In this document: positions 23,156 to 33,491 of the stretch, piece by piece
Numbering within the stretch: the first letter of the stretch is position 1
Layout: each line of letters starts with the position of its first letter
Assembly: GCA_951812925.1 (NCBI GenBank)
Contig: OX638370.1
Coordinates: forward strand, 98,098,897-98,162,896
Source of the DNA: Calliopum simillimum
Taxonomy: Eukaryota > Arthropoda > Insecta > Diptera > Lauxaniidae
DNA length: 64,000 bases
Direction: 5' to 3'
Program-made: the position numbers and the translations under genes
The notes under the pieces: generated by a model
Databases searched by the model: none
Told to the model about the DNA's origin: nothing
The model's input: only the letters and a program-made list of their open reading frames with translations

Positions 23156-23304
23156 CTCTCTGGTTGTGCTGCTGAACCTGAAGCCGGTTTTAGGCTTCTA
23201 AATGCTTTCAGCCACTTTGTTTTCATCGAAGGCGCACTGGCTGCCGAAAGTTTTCGTTCGCCGCGCGGTGATCCTGGATCAACCTTGCTAACAAACAAAT
23301 CCTT
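23156..23304 (-). CDS. Internal coding exon of an unidentified host gene
   Basis: On the minus strand a 149-nt exon runs from 23304 down to 23156. It is preceded by a pyrimidine tract and TTTGCAG, with a TGCTAAT branch-point-like word about 30 nt upstream, and followed by a strong donor (GAGAG then GTGAGTAAGG). Only one of three frames is open, giving 49 codons plus two bases: KDLFVSKVDPGSPRGERK, then LSAASAPS, MKTKWLKAFRSLKP and ASGSAAQPE. The peptide is basic and Ser/Pro-rich with one amphipathic stretch (TKWLKAFRSLK), as in linkers of scaffold or signalling proteins. GC content is much higher than the surroundings. I do not recognise the protein. Its flanking introns must be long, since no other convincing exon is nearby. 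Confidence 0.75.
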
Positions 23305-24512
23305 CTGCAAATAGACAAAAGAAATACAAAAATTAGCAAAATAAGGGCAAAGTATTTCAAGGAGAAAAAAAAATCAAGTTAAATGACTGATAAAAGGCAA
23401 CTCTGTAAATGGGTGTTACATCACGCGCGCGCGCTGCTTTAATGATGGCGATAATGGCGGCGGCACAAGTAAGTTTTCTTCCAAAAATTTTACTTAATCT
23501 AAGTGTAATTTAAATAGCACAATTAACGCGCCAAAAAGTTTTTCCTTCAGCTTCATTTATTGTTTACACTAAATCGTTATTTTATTTTTGTTTGAATTAT
23601 TACATTTAAGTTTGGGCAAAGTTTTTAAAAAATTTACTTATCAAGACACACATTAAACTATACATACATTATATTTATGTGTCTGCGTGTGTACGTTAAA
23701 GGTAAGTGTCATATATGTGTGTTTAATTATGCATACATGTGTTTATTTGCACAAGCCAAAAGTTTTTGCTGTGTAGTGAGAGAAAAAAAAAAAAAAATTT
23801 TTTGTCACTTCACTTCCCAGTTTTTTTTTCTTTCTTATTCTTTTTCTATTTTCTCTTAAGTGCCCTCTTAAGGAACTTTTCATATAAAAAGTTTTTGCAA
23901 TTATTATTATTACGTTGACTGTTATGCTAATTATTGTAATTAACGTTAAACCGCAACCGCAGCAACTTTAACGAATTCAAACTTCACACACACCAACAAT
24001 TTACTCTGTTTACAAATATTTGCGATAAGGTAACACTTAACTCTTGTAATTTTGCTTAAGTGCTCGTACATTTTTGATTACATGCTAATGCACATATAAT
24101 TAGAGTATTTTTGGTATACATTTATCTCGAATTTATAATTTTTTTTTACGGGACGTATGAGTAACCTTTTATTTGAATAGTTGGAAAGATGTAAAGTTTG
24201 ACTGGTTTTCGTTAAGCGGCCAATTCTCAAAATTATGATTATCTTACAACATTAAAAGCCAAGCAAAATTACTTTATTGAAGACTTCCCAAGTCACATCG
24301 GCAATTAATTTATTTGCTGAAAATTTAATACCTACGAATAATAAGATATGTATACTGTGACGAACCTTTTGAAGTCGAGGTTTTAGCTCGCCGTGTACGG
24401 AGTTCGTACCAAAAAAAATTATTTATTTGCAGTCACCAACCTCTAATACCTCTAGAAATTCTATTTTTTTAAACAAAAAAAAAAAAAAAAAAGACGGCTT
24501 TATTACAATTTA
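23305..24512. other. AT-rich, probably intronic
   Basis: Contains a short GC alternation 'CACGCGCGCGCGC' near 23423, an A-run near 23785 and a paired motif block at 24151-24230 (GGACGTATGAGTAAC, then AAGCGGCCAATTCTCAAAAT). No further exon seen. Confidence 0.45.
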
Positions 24513-24790
24513 TTTAACTATACTAATTTTACGAACTTTTAGTCATTGCATTTTGCAAGAATCTAAAAATTCTATGCATTTTTCAACTTAGAAAATCATG
24601 ACAATTAGGTTTAGAAAAAAAACTACTAAGCATGGCTATGGTGACATATGTTTCGGTTACCGCCACGTTACCATCATCAGACCAGTTTATGTTTTATTCA
24701 ATTTATTTTAAATTAAATGAAATAACAATTGTAAATTTTTTTTTAGATTCTTGCAAACAATGACTAAAAGTTCGTAAAATTAGTATAACT
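24513..24790. repeat. Inverted repeat with about 50-bp arms
   Basis: 'TATACTAATTTTACGAACTT' and 'TTAGTCATTG', then 'TTTGCAAGAATCTAAAAA', at 24513-24562 are repeated in inverted form at 24739-24790 with only a small indel. The spacer is about 175 bp. It could be a small foldback or MITE. Confidence 0.75.
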
Positions 24791-24959
24791 TTCATATAGT
24801 CAACATAAACCATTTTAAATAATTTATTTAACTCTAAGTTCGTGTTCTATTTACTTACTTCACTTTTATTCAATGTTCTTAAATTTTATTCCTTAAGTTC
24901 ATATTTTTGTATTATTGTTCATTGCAAGTACTTAAACTTAACTCGGGTATTCTAAGTTT

Positions 24960-26230
24960 TCCATTTCTTTTCACTGCTGCCACTAATGGAAGATCGCATT
25001 GCGAGGTGTATTTTTTCCGGCTCATATGATGGCGTCACTTCGCGGTCCATCTTTGTCTCTTTACTTATTTCCCTTTTCGTCGCTTTGTCTTGTCTGCATA
25101 CGTGCTTTTTGGTCTTTTGTTTTTCTCTGCAAGTGGTATATCGTAGTCTATTCTTCTATGTATGCGTCAATTGTGTGATTGTAGAGGAAGCTGGTGAATA
25201 CAAATGACACTCACAATTGCATTAAGTACTGAGCTTCAGCGCTACGCGAGGCCGACTTAACCGTTCCTCTCTGATAGCCTGCAACTTTGATCTTCTCCTA
25301 ATCTTGTGAGTCTGCTTTGGGTTCCCCTCTTTTTAAGCAAAACACTACGCTATATGATATGCTCTCGACTGTAGGCAAAACTAGAGAGCACGGTTGCCGC
25401 CTGCATACGAAAAATGCTTTTCCTTTTGCTCAGTAAATGACTTTTGCCTATTCTCATTCTCTTAAGATGAATTTTTGTGAAACAGAGTTTTGGCTCTTCC
25501 TCACAGTGTGCCAACGACTGCAAGATTTCAGTTTAAACGCATTGCTGGCTTGTCTATACGTGAGTCTGGTAAGCACAGATGTCACCCCTCCCTGCAGTAG
25601 AAAGCTATCGATGCTCTTGTGAATTACGTATGCTCGGCAAATGTTCTCTGAGGCCTATTTATTTCTTTCTCCTGCGAGTTTTGCTTTTGCGCTGCACTTC
25701 GCTCTCATCCGAAAGTGATAGAGGAGTATAGTCACCAACACGCTTGATATCAAGTGGGTTCTGGTGATCACAGGCACCACTTTCTTGCGAGGCAAATCTG
25801 TACTTTCTTTGGTAAATATCTGCACCCAAGGTACGCTCTCTCTGGCTGTTGTATTCTCTCATTAGGGTTTTTGCTTATCGCTACTCTATACTCGCATTTT
25901 TCTCCTGATTCTCCCGTAGTCTGGTTGAGAGAGAAAGGAATGTAATCTACAGTTGCTCTCACACAAACTTTAACGAGAGGCAATTCTTACCAGGAGAACA
26001 CTCGGTGAGCACAAGTGGTCGGTATTGAACTCACTTGGTCAAAGTCCTAAGAAGGGAAAAAGGAAAATAAATTAATGCCGTATCTCACTACCACCAGTTG
26101 ATCCGTTGGTTTCCTGTGCGACTGCTCGACTTGCTGGTCTACGAAGAACTGACTCAAATTGAACTGACAAAATGAGATCAGCTGTTTCTGACATACAGTT
26201 GTTGGTGACATACAATAGTTCTGTTCGTTT
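24960..26230 (-). other. GC-richer block, possible 5' region of the minus-strand gene
   Basis: Base composition rises well above the surroundings, with many CTCTC/GAGAG words. On the minus strand an initiator-like TCAGTTC near 26160 is followed by 'AGACCAGCAAGTCGAGC', resembling fly TATA-less core promoters. Downstream is a possible exon at 25992-26046. Small frames at 25659-25983 (minus) and 24986-25207 (plus) have no recognisable domain. The alternative is a retroelement LTR, for which I see no terminal repeat pair or primer site. Confidence 0.35.
25992..26046 (-). other. Candidate small exon (55 nt)
   Basis: On the minus strand a strong pyrimidine tract (TTTATTTTCCTTTTTCCC) and TTCTTAG precede 26046. 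A GTAAGAAT donor follows at about 25991. One frame is open (DFDQVSSIPTTCAHRVFS). An internal GTGAGTTC donor would instead give a 12-nt microexon (26035-26046). It is upstream of, and on the same strand as, the exon at 23156, so it may be an earlier exon of the same gene. Supported by splice signals only. Confidence 0.3.
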
Positions 26231-27602
26231 TTGGTGTACTATGCTTAGCTGTGCTTAATAACCTAAGTTATATTTAGAACTAAAAGATAATCGTACGACG
26301 ATTATAAAATTTAATAATTTTCATAAGTAAAGTAACTTTATTTATATGAGAAATTATCGGTTTTGATACAGAATTTTGTTAAAAAAAATTTGTCATTTTG
26401 CTAAGTTCTTATTGGTATGAAAGATTGTTCAATTTACTTAGTGACTGTAGTTTGTGAAAAGTAAGATAATGTTTTTGATACAAAAAATTCTGCTATCGAA
26501 TATATTTTCCCCAAAAAATAAGCATTTTTTTTGAATATTAAGCAAAAAAAAAAAAAATCAAATGAATTTTAAAACCAACCAGTGGCATGGCAAAAGACCA
26601 CATAAAACAGTTATTGGTAATTAATGATATTAAACATAATTTTTTGCTTTAATGAAAATTCATGGTTGTTTATACACCACACGGCCCCAAATTTTCATTT
26701 CAATTAAAGAAAAAAAAAAAATATTCATAATTTTTTTAAGTTCGCGTTTTGTAAATAAAATTCAAAATTTACGCACATAAAATTTCCACTACAATTAACC
26801 AACAAACCAACACAAATTAAACCACGACGACGTTTGTAACATAAATTACAATAAATTTAAAGCACAAGTACATACAAAGCTTATGCATGTAACAACCACA
26901 TGATTAAAAATGCATTTTTATGCCACCAACACCAGTGTGCGTACACGCATACATAAGCGTACAGAAAGACCACAAGCACACAATATACAACATAACATAT
27001 TTAGATTTTCTAAAATTTATGTTGCGCATCATTTCAACCCAAATGAGGGGGGAAAAATAGTAAAACTTTCAACTGGAAATGTAAAAATGACAAGTGTGTA
27101 GATAAATGTTGCATTCACTCGTAACTGTGCCAACGTTATTGTCAGCAGTATCACACACACACCGACAAACAAACTCACAACTCATATATGTATTGCATTG
27201 TCATTATCAACAGCAAGCAGCTTCTGCTTGTAGGCTCAACATCATCAAAGTTTAATTTTACATTTTATTAAAGAAAGCGAAAAAAGTTGCAGCGATTTTT
27301 TCTCTCACTTGCATTTGAAATGACATTTCAATATGAAATGACAAGCTGCAATGACAGCGTGACAGGATATTAAAAATTTAAGTGATGCATTATGCATGAG
27401 TAGTTTGGTATTTGCATTTCTGTGTGTGTGCGTATTTTTAAAATGAGCATATCGTGTCTATTAATATTAGTGTTTAAAATCTGGCTTTGTTAGAGATTTT
27501 TGTTATCAAAATTTAAAGCAATTTAGTATATCGGTAGAATTCAATATCATAAGTTCTGAACGTGACATTAGAAACTTCCTTTTTCTCTTTACTTTTGTTT
27601 GT
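26231..27602. other. AT-rich, no gene seen
   Basis: A-runs near 26550 and 26710. The 63-codon frame at 26910-27101 has no motif. Confidence 0.45.
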
Positions 27603-27606
27603 TTAA

Positions 27607-27745
27607 CCCTTTAATGAGTAAAGGCAAGTGTGTTTGCCAGAACCCCATTTGCTTGAATGAAAGTTTTATTAACCCACATTACTTCGATTTTGTCGTATTT
27701 TTATTTTGGAATTCTTTCGCGTATTTAGGCCTGGTCGTTAAAGGG
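27607..27745. mobile_element. 139-bp piggyBac-type MITE
   Basis: CCCTTTAATGA at 27607 and the complement CCCTTTAACGA at the right end form a short inverted repeat with one mismatch, bounded by TTAA (27603-27606 and 27746-27749). This is the hallmark of piggyBac-superfamily insertion. The ends resemble, but do not match, those of the piggyBac at 37918. Confidence 0.7.
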
Positions 27746-27825
27746 TTAAACTATGCTTTATATGGCATTCTCATTGTTTTGCATTTGGTACCGCTTAACT
27801 TAAAATCTGGACACTCGATATGATT

Positions 27826-28540
27826 TTTTTCTATGTGAGACATTTTTTTAGAATAGACCTTCATAGTTTTCTGAACTGTTTACATGCTATGGCCAAGTTT
27901 GCAAAAGAGGTTTATAAAATTCTCCAAAAACGTAATAAGGAGTAGTCAAGAGAAAGTATTATTTGAGTAAAAAAAAAAATGTTGATTCATTTCGCCCAAC
28001 TTCTTTCTATTAGTGTCAAGAATGTAGAAATTGATTTTAACAAACTTTCAATTTTAACCCAAAAAAAATGTCTAAGATAACTCATTTGTAGTGATATCAG
28101 ACCTGAAGGAAAAGAACGAGTATCAAATTCAGAATCAGCAACCCCTCATTACCCAAAAAAGTTATCGAAATCTCATTTAGCCAAAACGTTGAATTGTTAT
28201 TCATTGAAATATTGTGATGCTAAATTTTTTTCCCTTAAATCACTGTTTTACATTTGGGACCTTATACCTACAAATCGATCATCTTCAGTGACCCGTACTG
28301 TTTTTCTATGGGGGACCTTTTTTTTAATAGACCTAAATAGTTTTCTGGACCGTTTACATGTTATGGTCAAATTCTCAAAAAGGGACTAAATTATTCTGTA
28401 AAAGCAGTAACGTGGATTGAGAAGGATTTGTTGTTTATGTTTAAAAATTTATTTGATTCATTGCACATAACTTCCTTTAAATTATCATTGCTGTAAGAAT
28501 TGATTTTAACGAGGTTTAAATGATAAAAAGTCTGCATGTG
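27826..28540 (+). repeat. Direct repeat, two diverged units about 478 bp apart
   Basis: 27826-28075 and 28303-28540 share 'TTTTTCTATGNGNGAC', 'TAGTTTTCTG', 'CGTTTACATGYTATGG', an A/T-rich middle, and 'AATTGATTTTAAC'. They may be two old copies or an internal duplication of one element. Confidence 0.65.
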
Positions 28541-29150
28541 AGATTCTAAGCCGCTAGAAAACTCCTCTTGTCAGGACGGGTTGCTCTTCCTTGAACTTCC
28601 ATCAAGTATTTCGTCAGGAGGCCGTCTAGAGTATAAAAGCTCAATTACAATGTGCAACAATTTTAAAGAAATGTTATTGGAACAAGATTTGGTCATATTG
28701 GGATGACAGCCGTATCACAGCTGAATGAAACCTCTAATGGGTTTTGCATAACAGTTTTTATCGACTTCTAATGTTTTTATCCGATCAATAGCTGCTGTTC
28801 TATTCCAGAAACCGTTTTTTTATCTTACTAAAATTGTAGCTAGATGTCCAACAAGTAACTTTTCTAACATACTCTGTCAAAAAATTTCTTAAAGTGGGTG
28901 TTTTGAAGTATGTAAAACGATCGGTCTTATTAGTTTTTCGACCATAACTCACAAAATATTAATTTTTCAAAAAAAATTCCTTTTGCAAAATTTAACTAGA
29001 CCTAAATGAGAATTTTCGGCAGTTGAACTTACTCAAAAAGGCTACACTTTACTCTAAGGCATAAAAAGCTTAGAATTGTCCGAGAAATACATGTGAGTTT
29101 TTTCAAAATTTTTTTGGACATTAAAAATTTTTTTATTTTAAAATTTCTCC
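28541..29150. other. No gene; partial foldback-arm similarity at 28920-29130
   Basis: 28920-29130 contains 'AAAAAGCTTAGAATTGTCCG' and 'TTTTTTCAAAATTTTT', resembling the inner arm of the foldback at 47639-48691. A TATAAAAG word at about 28632 has no gene after it. Confidence 0.4.
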
Positions 29151-30745
29151 AAAAGAAGCCATTTTGGGCTTGGTGCACCCTTTTTTTTAAATATTTTTAT
29201 TTGAAAGAAAATTTTGTTACAATTATTTTCCGGTCCTCAGAATTGTGGTATGTTCCCAAGTTATAAGTTTTTAAAGTTGTGTAATGTTGGGTTTATCATG
29301 AGTCGTGCGTGCGCTTGAGCTACCATACTGGAATGCCACCGTCGGTACGGTATTTTTATACCCTACACCCAGGGTATATTCACTTTGTCCTTCCGTTTGT
29401 AACGCAGAGAAGGAGGCGTGGCAGATATAGAAAAGTATATATATTCTTGATCAGCGTCACCTCCTGAGTCAATATAGCCATGTCCGTCTGGCTGGCTGGC
29501 TGGCTGGGTGGCTGGCTGGGTGGCTGGCTGGGTGGCTGGCTGTGTGTTGAAATACACTTTTTGGGAAAACTGAGCAAGATAATTCAATGAAATTTAGTAC
29601 ACTGCCTCCGTCACTAAAGTTAGCTCGGGAGATTGAAAATGAGCGAAATCGGTCAACGGACACGCCTACCGCCCATACAAAAAATATATTCAAAATGCAA
29701 TTTTAGGAGTATTTTTCACGACAATGCAACCAAAATACGCATAAATACTAAAAATTGTAAGCGCAAACTCTGAGAAAAAACTGAGTGAATTTGAACAAGA
29801 GGGCGTGGCACCTCCCATAGAAGCAAATGCTGAAAACCGCTATACTGAAAGCGTTTTTTGAGATATTCGAACCAAATTTGACTCAGATATTAAAATTCAT
29901 AAATGAAAGCTCTCAATAAAAATTGGGTGTAATCGGACAAGGGGGCGTGGCACCTTCCACATAAGCAAAAGTTTCAAAATGCTTTACTGAAACAGTTTTT
30001 TGAGATAATCCAACCAAACTTCACTCAAATACTAAATACTATAAATGCACGCTCCAAGGTAAAACTAGGCGAACTCGGACAAGAGGGCGTGGCACCTCCT
30101 ATATAAGCAAAAGCTTCAAACGCTTTACCCAGAAAGGTTTTTACTCAGACACTTAAAACTATAAATGCAAGTTCTGAACAAAAACTGGGTGAACTCGGAC
30201 AAGAGGGCGTAACACCTACCATATGAGCAAAATTTGAAAAATACTGCAGTGTAGGGTATTTAATGTTTGGCCAGGCCAAATTTTACACCCTTACTAGTTT
30301 TTTATGGTAACACCTAGAAAAATTTTAATATATTTTTTTTTAGAAAATTTTAACCCAATGTAACCAAGTTTTTTTGGATAAAGGGGTCTAAAGGACCCAT
30401 AAAAATGGAATATTATGGGATCTAATAATGTTTTAAAAAATTATTCCTTGCCTGATTTCATTTTATTCTTTGGATCATCTTAACACATTATATCGCATTT
30501 TTATGGGATTTTTTAACCCCTTTATCAAAAATCTTGGTAATAATGGGTAAAAATACTCTGCAAAAAAAATCTATGAAAAATTTTACTAGGGGTCAAGAAA
30601 AAAAAAAACAACCTGACAACCTGTATGGTAGCTCACGCACACGATCGTCTCTTGATAAGCCCTACACTATACAACTTCAAAAACTTATAACTTTAAAACT
30701 ATAAAACACACCACAAACGTCGTAGTTGTTTTTATAGGGAAAATT
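29150..30745. mobile_element. Second copy of the 7248-type foldback, split by an insertion
   Basis: The left arm (29150-29356, through 'GGCTTGGTGCACCC', 'GTTTATCATGAGTCGT') and right arm (30302-30745, through 'GTATGGTAGCTCACGCAC') match the foldback at 7248-9164 with many substitutions. The DINE-like element at 29357-30301 sits in the left arm at the 'GGTATTTTT' position. This copy is clearly older than the one at 7248. Confidence 0.75.
29357..30301 (+). mobile_element. INE-1/DINE-1-like Helentron relative
   Basis: It starts TATACCCTACACCCAGGGTA, followed by 'GTATATATATTCTTGATCAG' and 'ATAGCCATGTCCGTCTGG'. These words match the layout of INE-1/DINE-1 elements of flies as I recall it. A CTGG-type microsatellite (29486-29545) occupies the usual position. 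Four internal units of about 120-142 bp carry GGGCGTGGCACCTCC (29801, 29943, 30085, 30205). Near the 3' end GTGTAGGGTA (30249) is the inverse of the 5' end, then a hairpin TTTGGCCAGGCCAAA (30266-30280) and CTTACTAGTTTT. A terminal hairpin is typical of Helitron-like elements. Non-coding; frames across the CTGG run are artefacts. Confidence 0.75.
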
Positions 30746-30891
30746 AAGGTATAATGCAACTGTTTTTGTGGGTTGACGGACTGAACCGATTGACCCAAAA
30801 AACAACGTAAACTCATTTTTTTTTTTTTTTGGAAAATTGGAGTTACGGCATTCTTGCTTAGCACGGCATTAAATGCTAATAGCTTAAATCT

Positions 30892-31516
30892 GCCAACACC
30901 ATTATAAAGATCTATATTTTTAGCACAAACGTATTTGCAACGTTTAAATGTACAAGTGCTATTTGTTTTGTTTACAGTGAGTTAAAAAAATCAATTTTTC
31001 CATTGATAATTTTAGCGATTGATAAATAATGGGGTTTTCAACGAGAACAAACGTTTTTAACAACTAAGTGTTCATGCAAAATCAAATGTATTAGAATGGG
31101 ACTAATGCCCAAGGATGCTTCTATCTCACGGTATGTCATTTGACGATCTGGCATTATCAGTTCACGCACGGCATCAAGGTTCTCTGGCACAACAACCAAT
31201 TTTGAACGACCTTCACGGAATTCGTCGGCGACCGAACTACGACCACGATTGAATTCACTTTACCAGCGATATATTGTGGTTTTTGGTGTTTTTTTATCGC
31301 CATACAAAGAACTGAGTTCATCGACACATTCTTGTTGAGATAACTCACGTCGAAAGTTGTGAAAAATAATTCAACGAAAACCTTCTCATGAAATTAAAAT
31401 TTTTGGCCAAATTGATTTTGTTATCTCTCTGTAAACAAACTAAATAGCATTTGTACATCAAAACGTTGTGAGTACGTTTATGCTAAAAAATGCCAAACTT
31501 TATTATAGTGTTGCCA
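30892..31516 (-). mobile_element. Internally deleted mariner with about 90-bp inverted ends
   Basis: The left 'TGCCAACACCATTATAAAG', then 'TTTAGCACAAACGTA', 'CAACGTTTAAATGTACAAGT' and 'TTGTTTACAGTGAG' is mirrored at 31425-31516 with few differences. Ends this long are unusual for mariners. The right border may extend to 31535, where GTGTTGCCA recurs. It encodes a transposase N-terminal relic on the minus strand. Confidence 0.7.
30965..31400 (-). pseudogene. Mariner transposase N-terminal fragment
   Basis: Reading the minus strand from about 31395: FR, then a stop, IIFHNFRRELSQQECVDELS, LYGDKKTPKTTIYRW, a stop, SEFNRGRSSVADEFREGR, VVVPENLDAVRELIMPDRQM and TYREIEASLGISPI. After a frame change come LILHEHLVVKNVCSR and HYLSIAK, where similarity ends. 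This is the paired helix-turn-helix DNA-binding region of a mariner transposase. The catalytic half is entirely absent. The frame is otherwise well kept over 90 codons with two in-frame stops. Confidence 0.82.
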
Positions 31517-31589
31517 TATTCTAACTATTGACATTAGTGTTGCCAGTTCACGAAATATAAGTAGTATCCCTCGTATGTATGTCAAATAC

Positions 31590-31670
31590 TAATTTTTCAC
31601 CATTTTTCATAAAAATCGGAGATGTCAAGTCAAATCTTGGCCGATTATGTAAAGAAAGACTCACTTACGA
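31590..31670 (-). repeat. Inverted copy of the dispersed repeat at 6983-7075
   Basis: The complement contains 'GACATCTCCGATTTTTATGA' and 'GGTGAAAAATTAGTATTTGA', matching 6995-7060 with a few substitutions. Confidence 0.65.
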
Positions 31671-32044
31671 CACAAATTTTATTAAATTTGCCATTTAAAA
31701 GGACTTTATCCATTTGTCTATTTTTGATTGAATAAATCGTTCTTATAAAAGTGAAAAGCACTAAGGGCCATTTTCTCCACTCCATGCTAAGTCGAGAATG
31801 CATTCGCGCTTCGATTTAGAATAGATGCTAGCAAAATTTCGTTTTCTTCAATCCATGCTAACGGTGGGAATGTCAATTTTTGAATTCTCGCAAGATTCAT
31901 TCTCGGTGAGAATGTATTCTGAATGAGCAAGCCAAAAATGGGTTTCTAGCAGCCTTAACATGCAGATTTCGGAAATTTGAATGTGAATTTCGTTTCTTCA
32001 CGTCATTCTCAAAGTGAATGCTAGCGCGTTTTTTCTGTGCAATT

Positions 32045-32411
32045 ATGGAACACTTGGACTATTTACAGGACTTGCAAAATCGTTACGATCGCTTTGATGA
32101 GATAGAGGATAAGAATTTGACCTGTGAACGCCGCCAATATAAAATGCTGCCCAGAATTAATATGGATAAATGGGATGACGTCGACTTCGTATACCGCTTT
32201 CGCTTGGAGAAAAGAACAGTCGCCAGCGTATTAATATTCATTGAAGATTCTTCCAAATTTCGTGGTGAACAGCGGTAAGCGGAATACTGCACCTGTTCCA
32301 TTGCCAATTTATTAATTGTTTTTTTATTGTTTCAGAAGGTCGCGCCACATAACACCACTTACACAGTTACTGATTGCTTTACGATTTTACGCACCTTTGA
32401 AGAAGCACTAG
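32045..32411 (+). pseudogene. Harbinger transposase, N-terminal part only
   Basis: Exon 1 (32045-32274) starts at an ATG and encodes MEHLDYLQDLQNRYDRFDEI, then a segment with DDVDFVYRFRLEKRTVASVL. A 61-nt intron (32275-32335, GTAAGC to TTTCAG) follows. Exon 2 (32336-32411) continues RRSRHITPLTQLLIALRFYA, then reaches a stop after PLKKH. The RFRL and 'LxxLRFYA' segments are hallmarks of the PIF/Harbinger transposase N-terminus. The family protein is about 350-450 residues with a DDE nuclease domain; here only about 100 remain and the nuclease is gone. The splice signals are intact and join in frame. Confidence 0.85.
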
Positions 32412-32601
32412 AGCAACCAGGGAGAAGTGAGAAAAATGTGCGAATGAACTTTGTATTCATTATTTCCCAGGAGTATTAGCTGGAATTTTGTAGACATAAA
32501 ATTTCCTTTTTTGTTCTTATATTATAAATATGTATATACTTTTTATTTTCACAAAATTTTTGCAGTTGCAGAATGTATAGCTAAAATAAATGAAATAACA
32601 T

Positions 32602-33491
32602 TTAAAAGTTGTTTGATATCGAAGAATATTCCAAGACGGTTTCTTCACTTGGTAACATGCAATCTAATCGTGCTTGCAAAATTATTCTTCGTATGGAATG
32701 TAGTTCTTCATTTTGGGCAACTTTAATGCGATGTAGTTCTTCTTCGCGCACCATTCAGGTTAGATGTATTTCTCTTTCATGACTGCACCGTTGCTTTTCG
32801 ATTTTGAGTCGAACTTTCTCAGCCTCGCAGATTGTATCCATAGCAATTTTGCGTGGGCCTTGATCTACATTAGCAGCCGGCGCTTTCGCGCCAATGCACG
32901 GTGTCGAACACTCTTCAATGCAGGTGGATTCATTTTTGCGGACGAAAACAAGTTAACAATATTGTCAACTTCGTTTGACTTCGTTTGATTTTTGACGTTT
33001 TTGAAGCGATGTTGGTTGATGTGTTCGGCTGTGGTGAAACAATAACCGAGGTGCGAACACGTTGTGAAGAGCAACCATCATTAGACATATCGATTTCCGT
33101 TCGGTTGAGGTTCGAAATGCTTTCATCGTCATTCAAAGTCGACGAATTCTTCTAGCATTTGCGTCTCTTCACATTCGTTCATTTCCATTGCATTGTCAGT
33201 TACGATGAAGTCTTCGTCATAACTTTGCGGTGGCATACCGTGCGCTGACAATGCAATCACCTCTTCGAGTTGTAGCACTATGTCGGATAGCGGTGGCGGA
33301 AACGAGCCAGATGGACCACTGCCAGTTATCTTTGCGTACTGTTTTTGCTGAGAGGCTCGTTTTCGCAAGTTCAATTTAATTTTCGAATACTTGTTTGTAA
33401 GAGAATATCCACCGCTTGGCACTGGTAAACGATCCTGATCACTGCGGTTTATCGCCAGAGTCTTCTTTGTGCTTCCATTTTTTTTGTTCAT
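32602..33491 (-). pseudogene. Harbinger accessory Myb/SANT-like protein, degenerate
   Basis: PIF/Harbinger elements normally carry a second gene whose product binds the element ends and helps import the transposase. From ATG 33491 the frame gives 120 codons: a short basic N-terminus, LNLRKRASQQKQYAKITGSG (the end of the Myb/SANT region), then PPPLSDIVLQLEEVIALSAH and acidic residues. The main Myb helices are missing, so the 5' part is deleted. A frameshift near 33136 leads into NDDESISNLNRTEIDMS and a Ser/Thr-rich linker. Further down, KVRLKIEKQRCSHEREIHLT, a stop and EEELHRIKVAQNEELHSIRR form the expected C-terminal coiled coil, ending at about 32602. Confidence 0.7.

Noticed and set aside
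29363..29693. Pro/Ser/Gln/Ala-rich repeat frames in three phases
   Set aside because: They arise from the CTGG microsatellite of the DINE-like element; several overlapping frames being open at once is typical of simple repeats.
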